Shown one piece after another: positions 57,690-64,000 of a DNA stretch of 64,000 bases. A model generated the notes under the pieces. That model saw only the letters and a program-made list of their open reading frames with translations. It had not been told where the DNA came from and made no database searches. The stretch is from Seriola aureovittata (taxonomy: Eukaryota; Chordata; Actinopteri; Carangiformes; Carangidae), in the NCBI RefSeq assembly GCF_021018895.1, contig NC_079368.1, positions 2,436,001-2,500,000 of the forward strand, given 5' to 3'. Position numbers and translations under genes: made by a program. Positions within the stretch are counted from its first letter, which is position 1, and every line of letters begins with the position of its first letter.

Positions 57690-57895
57690 AGCTCTGTAGC
57701 CATAAAAATGATGTCAGACTGGGTAACTGTGTCTCAGGGACAGTGATGAGCAGCACTGGGGCTCCACAGGGGACTGTTCTGGCTCCGTTCCTGTTCACTC
57801 TGTATATACGGCCACATCCTGAAATACTTGTGGCGCGTATCAGGAACGGGCAGGAAGAGGACTACAGGGATCTCAGCGAATTTTGTGAATAAATC
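57690..57895 (+). pseudogene. LINE reverse-transcriptase fragment (Rex1/CR1-like)
   Basis: Pieces in changing frames read LGNCVSGTVMSSTGAPQGTV, then LAPFLFTLYI, and further on IRNGQEEDYRDLSEF. STGAPQGTVLAPFLFTLY is a hallmark of RT in this LINE group. The catalytic YADD segment between the two pieces is deleted and stops interrupt the rest. Confidence 0.8.
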
Positions 57896-57899
57896 AAAA

Positions 57900-59323
57900 C
57901 TTACTGAGTTTGAATCATTGTTTTGTTTACCGCTACATTACATGGTTAGCATGTGTCCAGGTCAGTGTGTCTAGTACATGATGTTCTGGGTGGAGACGGT
58001 TGTTAACAAGTTAAATCACCCAGTGAAATCACAACAGATCACACAACAGTGTGTTTCAACATTTTAGTTCAAAATAGACAAAATATGCAGCTAATTTTGT
58101 CCCATAGCAAAATAAACAATTATAATATAATTGATCATTTAATTATTTTGTTACTCTCATATTATAATATATTTACCTGTTCTGTTCATCATAAGAAACA
58201 GAAAATAAATAAATAAATTTTGCCTATTGTGACTCAAGGACGGTTCTGTGTTCTACACAAAACAAAACTCAATAACTGATAAACATTATTAAATAAATAA
58301 ATAACACTATAATATTATGTAAAACAATCCGTATTTTCAGAATACTGTGCTGGCTAATACAAAAAAAAAAGTTAATTTGTGAAATTTAATGTATTTTTAA
58401 TATGTTGTAACCAGCCTCAGGGTGGGGCAGCATCTGAATACTTCCATTCAAATAAATATTGTGAATGATATGTCGTATGTAATCATCTTTGAATGGTATG
58501 GGTAATTAGCAGACTGATGTAAGTTAAAAGTTGGTCTAGAAGAAATAGTCTCTGAGTAACTGAGAGAAATGCAAAAACTGTTGCAACGTTCCCAGTCTCC
58601 TCTACACTATAACAACGTATAAAAATACAATTTTTATCATTCCAAAAACTTTTCATTTCCCATTCTTAGTGTGAAGATGATTCACCAGAGGTGATCAAAA
58701 TCTGCTCTGATCATGTGGACCCTTCAGGTTTTAGACAGACTGACTCTGGTTATGAACCAAGCGGATGGAAATCTTTACCACAGACTCAGATCAAGCTAAG
58801 CAAAAAAGATTCAGGTATCTTGTGTTTCTAGGGATGAAAAAATAAAAATAATTAAAAATAGATTTAGATAATAATCGTTCACTAATGACAGAGGTATTAT
58901 GCTTTATCTTTACAGCAGCATAGCTAACCAGTAAAGCAGTGATGTGTTGGTGGGCGGGTCCGATCATGCTCACCTATGTTCCGCCTGGAGGAGCTTAATT
59001 CCAGCTTCACCGTCTCTGCATCAACTATCCAATCAGTGTGGAGAAAAAAAAAGAAAAGATAAATAAGAAAACGAGAGGAGAGAGGATTCCAGGCAGAAAG
59101 CTCATAGCCTGAAGACATGCCCTGCAGCTGTGCTCGCATCCAGAGGGAACAAATAAATGTGCACGCTCGTGTGTGTTTGCATGCGTTTCTCTGAGGGTTG
59201 TGTTTTCTGTCTCAAGTTTTAACTAGAAATGACACCTAGTCTTTTCTCATCAGTGTTCACAGGAGCCGCTCGACTGAGATCTGAGCAGAAGCTTTAGACG
59301 ACACAACAACACAATGATTCTGA
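57900..59323. other. Gene-free AT-rich DNA
   Basis: Nothing recognised beyond AT-rich stretches. Confidence 0.45.
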
Positions 59324-59332
59324 TATATTTAT

Positions 59333-59366
<34 letters not shown>

Positions 59367-59386
59367 CATCTATATATGTGTTTGTG

Positions 59387-59423
<37 letters not shown>

Positions 59424-59425
59424 TT
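59324..59425. repeat. (TA)n array with TATG variants
   Basis: Alternating TA and TATATG/TGTATA units, able to fold on themselves. Confidence 0.95.
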
Positions 59426-59668
59426 GTACAATATTTGGGTAATGAGAGACAGCATCATCATGCATGCAGCCTCCAAGAGGAAGAGAATCTTTAATGTTGC
59501 ATTTAGAGTAAATCAGGCAGGCAGAGAAACAGGCAGACGCTCCCCAGTGACCTGAACTGGGAGTCACGAGAGAATACCCATACGAGCTGCTCTCCACTAA
59601 ATGCATTCTCATATTAATATTTTAAAACCACCCATAATGCTGCTGGAGAAAAAAAGAGGAGGGATCCA

Positions 59669-59694
59669 GGAGGAGGAGGAGGAGGAGGAGGAGG
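59669..59694. repeat. (GGA)n run
   Basis: About eight AGG/GGA units in tandem. A short (AC)n with CATAC interruptions follows at 59820-59851. Confidence 0.9.
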
Positions 59695-60295
59695 ACACAT
59701 ACATCAATTTGACCAAGGTCCTCACTCTGGGAACATGAAATAGATGTATATTCTGCCATTAGATGAAATAGTTCATAGCACAGGCTTCTCAGGAGCATAT
59801 AAAACCACCACTCAACCCTCACACACACACATACACACACATACACACACAATGCAAAGTCATGCATCATCTGCCACAGCTCAGTGAAGACTGGAGCCAC
59901 ACCTCGGTGTGAGCAGGAAAACACGCTTTGTTTTCTTCTGATCAGGAAACGTCTCTCTCATGATCTCTGCAGACTGATACATTAAACATCTGCTCACAAC
60001 AGCATCTGTCACGGTCTGTGGCTGTAGCCTTTCATATTTGTGTAGAATATTCCTTGTGTTTACACGGTGGTTGTTAATTTACAGCAGAATTTCTCAAACA
60101 GAAGAAGAAAAACAAACACCTGCACATTCAGATCTTTGCAATAATAAATATATATATATACAATATAATATATAATCAATTAATAGACAAATATTGCTTC
60201 ATAAGGATGATTAAATATCTTTACATTAAGAGATACCAGGAGAGTCCAGGACACAGTGTAACCAGTGTAATTAGACATAAAAATAAGAAATAATA

Positions 60296-60353
60296 AATTC
60301 AATGCCTTTATTGTCATTGTACAGTGTAGAACGAAATGAAGTGCCTGTAGTGG
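60296..60353. repeat. Possible LINE 3'-end-like sequence
   Basis: On the minus strand it reads TGTACAATGACAATAAAGGC, a phrase frequently found at the 3' ends of fish non-LTR elements. There is no coding part next to it, so this is a weak call. Confidence 0.3.
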
Positions 60354-60412
60354 TACATACAGTCAACATAACTACATACAGTAAACATAACTACATACAG
60401 TCACCATAACTA
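60354..60412. repeat. 19-bp tandem repeat, three copies
   Basis: Three near-identical 19-bp units of the form TACATACAGTCAACATAAC with single-base differences. Confidence 0.9.
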
Positions 60413-60877
60413 CAGATAAGTAGACACATAACAGTCTATATAGATAAATATAAAATAAACAATAATTAATTTAAAAACTGAGGTACAAAAACAGAATAAG
60501 TGCGTTTACATTGCACCTAGGTAAATTTCTACTGATATCACTTGGGTTATGTACTTAATACTGAACCATAGAATCTCCCATCATGCTTTAGGTACTGAGT
60601 TGCAGATATGTTAAAGATGTGACCTGGTGGTGTCAGCCTCCTCCCAACGGCCTGGAGCACGACTGCTGTCAGGGGCACGACTGTATTTCTGCACGACACC
60701 AACACAAAATGAAACCAAACAGGTCCCATCTCCACACCTGTATCACATGACCATAACATCTTCCACCCCCCCACCACCACCCGCCACCACCCTAACAAAA
60801 GGAGAAGGAAAAGGAGAAAAAAGAAAACATGAATACCTAACATCCAATTGGGATGAAAGGAAGGAAAAGGGAAAAAA

Positions 60878-60898
60878 TCTCTCTCTCTCTCTTTCTCG

Positions 60899-60929
<31 letters not shown>

Positions 60930-60930
60930 C

Positions 60931-60978
<48 letters not shown>

Positions 60979-61060
60979 GTATATATATATATACATATAT
61001 ATATATATGTGTGTGTATATTTAGATATTTAGATATAGATATATATATCTATATATACAG
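60878..61060. repeat. (TC)n followed by long (TA)n/(TATG)n array
   Basis: About 15 TC units pass into about 150 bp of TA with regularly spaced TATG, CATA and GATA variants. Open frames here (Ile-Tyr repeats) are artefacts. Confidence 0.97.
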
Positions 61061-61440
61061 ATATATTTTGCTCTATTTCTCTGTCCCTCTCAATAAGTCA
61101 GAACATAGATCTATGACAGCAACAAAAAGCTGTCAGTTGTTTTGTCCCGCTGCAGTCGTGTCATGTCATGCTGTCACTTTCTTTGTCTTTGTCCTTCTTC
61201 ACCCAAAAAAAAAAACAGTTTCTTTATAATGTTAAAAATAAAAAAACATATACATATAAATGTTTCTTTATGTATGTCAAGTAGAAGTAGAAGTGTCTTT
61301 AGGAGCCAGTAACTCACTGTGTGTCTCATGTCATATTTATTATCACACATGATAATGATCCTGCTCTTCAAACCGAGGACGACACTCTTTGTTTCCAGCT
61401 CTGTCACCTGCCTCTGAACGCTGGAATTAACTAATAACAA

Positions 61441-61760
61441 AAGCTGTAATAATAAAAGCCAGTTATTAATAATTGTAATAATGGTAATTACGGCGAGTGC
61501 TAATGCTAAAAGGAATGTGGGGCTGCCTGATAAGACAGAGTCCTCTCAGTGTGCCGGCCCTCCATCCATCATCTTGCTGAATAGTTACTTTTACACGTTT
61601 CATGTGAAATTCATTAGCATATCATTGACGGTGACCATAATTGTTTAATGAGTCGTTAATAACTAACACAGTAATTAGCATCGGTGGCATAATTATGTGT
61701 AGTGGGTGCAGCATTTTGTTTGGAATAATTAACACCATTCACAGGCTTTTCCACAAACAA
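61441..61760. promoter_or_regulatory. Candidate conserved non-coding element
   Basis: Non-repetitive DNA with dense homeodomain-like cores: ATTAATAATTG, GGTAATTACGG, TTTAATGAGTCGTTAATAA, GTAATTAGCATC and CATAATTATG within 250 bp, plus CATTAGCATATCATT. No coding frame is supported on either strand. Composition resembles vertebrate enhancer-type conserved elements. This is inference without any comparison. Confidence 0.3.
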
Positions 61761-62495
61761 GCAGAGCCCTGAGAGGCAGCGGAGGGCGTAACACAACCTG
61801 CTGCTGCTGCTGCTGCAAACACAAACTGCAACACCACCAAACACAATGCACAAGTAGCACCACAACAACACACAGACCCCCAGTTCAGAAAAATGAAGTC
61901 ACGAGCAGAAACCCGGCACCCTCCAGTCCCGCCAGAATCCTGAGACCAGACTCTAAAGATTCATCAAAAATGTCACATCTTCTCCAACAAACCAGGTTCA
62001 GCTCAGTCTCACTTTATAGTTATGTGCTGTTTTTTTTTTTTCTTTATAATTTTCATTCAAATTTTGGTCAGCCTTTAAATGACAGAAGGTAAACCCGCCA
62101 TATTTCTCTGTTAATTAAAATGATGTATTCTTATATGTTTACTTGTATTGTAGATGGATAGATAACATGTGTTGTACTGCTCAGACTGTGCAGATGATTT
62201 CTTTTTGCTTTAATACATTTAATAAATCATATTTGTTCATTTGCATAAACAGATTTGAGGAAAAAGCAACACATGAATAAAACATTTACATGTAACCTGC
62301 ACAGGACATTAAAACCCACAGCAGAGGAAGAACAACATGCTATAGAAACGATGATGTGAATGAAAACGGAGCATAAACACACGCCCAGAGGAGACCGGTG
62401 TGTTTCAGCCCGTCTGTGGCTGTGCGCCCTGGGAATGTGAAATTTATTGACTGTCCACAAAAACATTTCTTGAAAAAAAAAAAAAAAAAGAAGAG

Positions 62496-62496
62496 A

Positions 62497-62529
<33 letters not shown>
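62496..62529. repeat. (GA)n microsatellite after poly-A
   Basis: A poly-A run (62474-62489) is followed by about 17 GA units. Confidence 0.95.
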
Positions 62530-62532
<3 letters not shown>

Positions 62533-62639
62533 TAGTGAAGGAAGGCTTTGCAGTAAACAGATGAATACAAACACCAGGATGTTGGCTGAGCAGACAAAGA
62601 CATTGGAAACATCCTATAAAATCCGCAGCACTTCAGCTC

Positions 62640-62960
62640 ACTCTGTCTGCTATCTGCCTCCTCTCCTCTGGAACACAATTATGTGACCATTGGCAAACAC
62701 TGGCGCCAAACACAAGCCATTTTTCCTCCTTGCCACCAGATGGTTCCATTGAGAATAGATGCATGGCCGCTGTTTGTCTTCTACTTAGAGCCGGGGTCGT
62801 AATGGAGTCGCTAATGATTATAAAACACCTGCTCTGGAATAAAACAAACAGAGACAGTGGCCAGGGCCGAGAGCTAAATACCTATGTGATCAGGTTGAAA
62901 AGGTGCTGTGCTTGTGCTCGGCTGGTACTTATCCGGGGACACAAGCCCTCAGCAGATGTC
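62640..62960. promoter_or_regulatory. Candidate conserved non-coding element
   Basis: Low-repeat DNA with GTGACCATTGGC, GCGCCAAACAC, GGAGTCGCTAATGATTATAA and GGAATAAAACAAACAGAG. A 125-codon open frame (62730-63107) crosses it but shows no domain, low-complexity TTTTS at its end and no splice sites. Regulatory DNA is as likely as anything else. Confidence 0.25.
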
Positions 62961-64000
62961 CCACCTATAGAGGTAAGAGGCTGCAACCTGGTCCACAAAA
63001 AGCAGGCACACACACACACGTCCTCGCAGTCACTCTCCATAATAGCTAATTGGCTGTTTGCTCAATGGAGAGAAAGGCTTGTTTCCACAAAGGGGTCATG
63101 TCTATGATGGTCTGTGGTCTCTTCAGATGCCAGGCTAGGATTTCATGTGGTTTGGAGGTTGCCCGTGCCCCAAGGCTGCCGTTAAATGGGGATGTTTGTA
63201 CAGTGGTGTGACGGCTGTCGTGAGGACATTTGACCTGGAACAACAAGCACCAACAATAATTGCATATGCACTGATCTGTTTTATTGTTTTTTTTTTTAAA
63301 GGTTAAATTCTATTCATATAAAATCTGAAGAGTTTATTCAGATTGTAACCAAAAAATGATTTGACACCTGCAATTAGTTAATTCATTTCTCACCAATCTC
63401 ATTATTGGTAAAAAATAAAAGAAATCATATTGTTTAAAGGCACAGCCAATAATTCACCTGAAGCCTGTTGTCGGTCCCAGTTCATCACCAGAGCCCTACT
63501 CCATCACGGCAGGTAAAAATCATGTCTTATTTTGTTAAGTTTCTCTAATATCAAACAGAGTTCCGTTCCATTACTGTGGCTTATAGGATTCCCTGCTCAG
63601 TAACCATGGTAACTTATACTGCTGAACTAGCCTGCTCCGTAGCATGCTAACTGTCATGCTTAACTTCTTCAATGAATTTCTAACGACCGGAAACAGAATC
63701 TCAACAGACAGTTCGCATCACTTTAGTCATGTCCGTGTTCAGACACGAGAGTCAAAGGATACTTTGATACTTTATTCCTCAGCTAAAAAAAACTTTTTTC
63801 TTTAAATGTATAGCTGTATGTTGAAAAATGACACAGGACAGATTGATATAAAATAAATACCTTTGTTAACCTTCAGGCCGAAATCTAAGAGATAAGTTAC
63901 AGTTGGAAATATACATTTAATTAAGCATTCATCGCTTTTATTCTGATAGCTCGTAAGAGAAAGGACAAATTACAGGAGCAGTAATAGATCGGACTCGAAC
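62961..64000. other. Gene-free DNA; possible SINE B box at the window edge
   Basis: No exon supported. The last 15 bases (ATCGGACTCGAAC) resemble the B-box end of the SINE family at 8325 and 34960, but the window ends before this can be confirmed. Confidence 0.25.

Noticed and set aside
60547..61229. 149- and 200-codon frames on opposite strands
   Set aside because: Much of both is the TA/TATG array read as Ile-Tyr repeats; the rest has no domain.

Overview
This 64 kb window reads as nuclear DNA of a ray-finned (teleost) fish. The evidence is split genes with GT-AG introns coding for vertebrate proteins, many short tandem repeats (AC, TA, GA, C runs), and transposon families typical of fish: Tc1-like elements, hAT and MITE-like elements, tRNA-type SINEs, CR1/L2/Rex-like LINE fragments and Ty3/gypsy remnants. 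Nothing resembles a prokaryotic operon, plasmid or phage. The species cannot be fixed from the sequence alone.

Layout. (1) 0-11 kb: mostly repeats. A possible last exon of a minus-strand membrane protein lies at 271-378, and a CpG-rich candidate promoter/first exon at about 7.44-7.72 kb. The rest holds an inverted pair of 300-bp repeats, SINE copies, a LINE 3' end and a gypsy integrase relic. (2) 11.4-19.9 kb: a complete four-exon golph3 gene on the plus strand (293 codons plus stop) with a candidate 3' UTR of up to 2.2 kb. Intron 2 carries a 1.87-kb hAT-like element with a near-matching 8-bp target duplication. (3) 20-23 kb: a hAT-type MITE, an LINE-1-like relic, a TA array and a G-rich tract. 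(4) 24.0-27.6 kb: the C-terminal 426 codons of a DTX3L-type E3 ubiquitin ligase on the minus strand in three exons, with a solo LTR in its last intron. The 5' exon is not securely located. (5) 29.3-29.7 kb: the last two exons of a minus-strand gene I do not recognise, separated by a 158-bp intron that contains a 52-bp Tc1-type hairpin. (6) 31.1-32.7 kb: an almost full-length Tc1-like transposon with IR/DR ends and a broken transposase. (7) 33-64 kb: gene-poor. It holds a deleted second Tc1 element, LINE pieces, a decayed gypsy element with polypurine tract and 3' LTR, split or nested repeats, long TA arrays, and a few stretches whose base composition suggests conserved non-coding (enhancer-like) DNA.

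The two recognised genes do not form one pathway. GOLPH3 is a Golgi PI4P-binding adaptor. DTX3L is a nuclear/cytosolic ubiquitin ligase linked to PARP9, DNA damage and interferon responses. I found no convincing new multi-gene system. The items most worth a second look are the unrecognised gene at 29.3-29.7 kb, the possible tail-membrane exon at 271-378, the hAT insertion close to golph3 exon 3, and the candidate non-coding elements at 61-63 kb.
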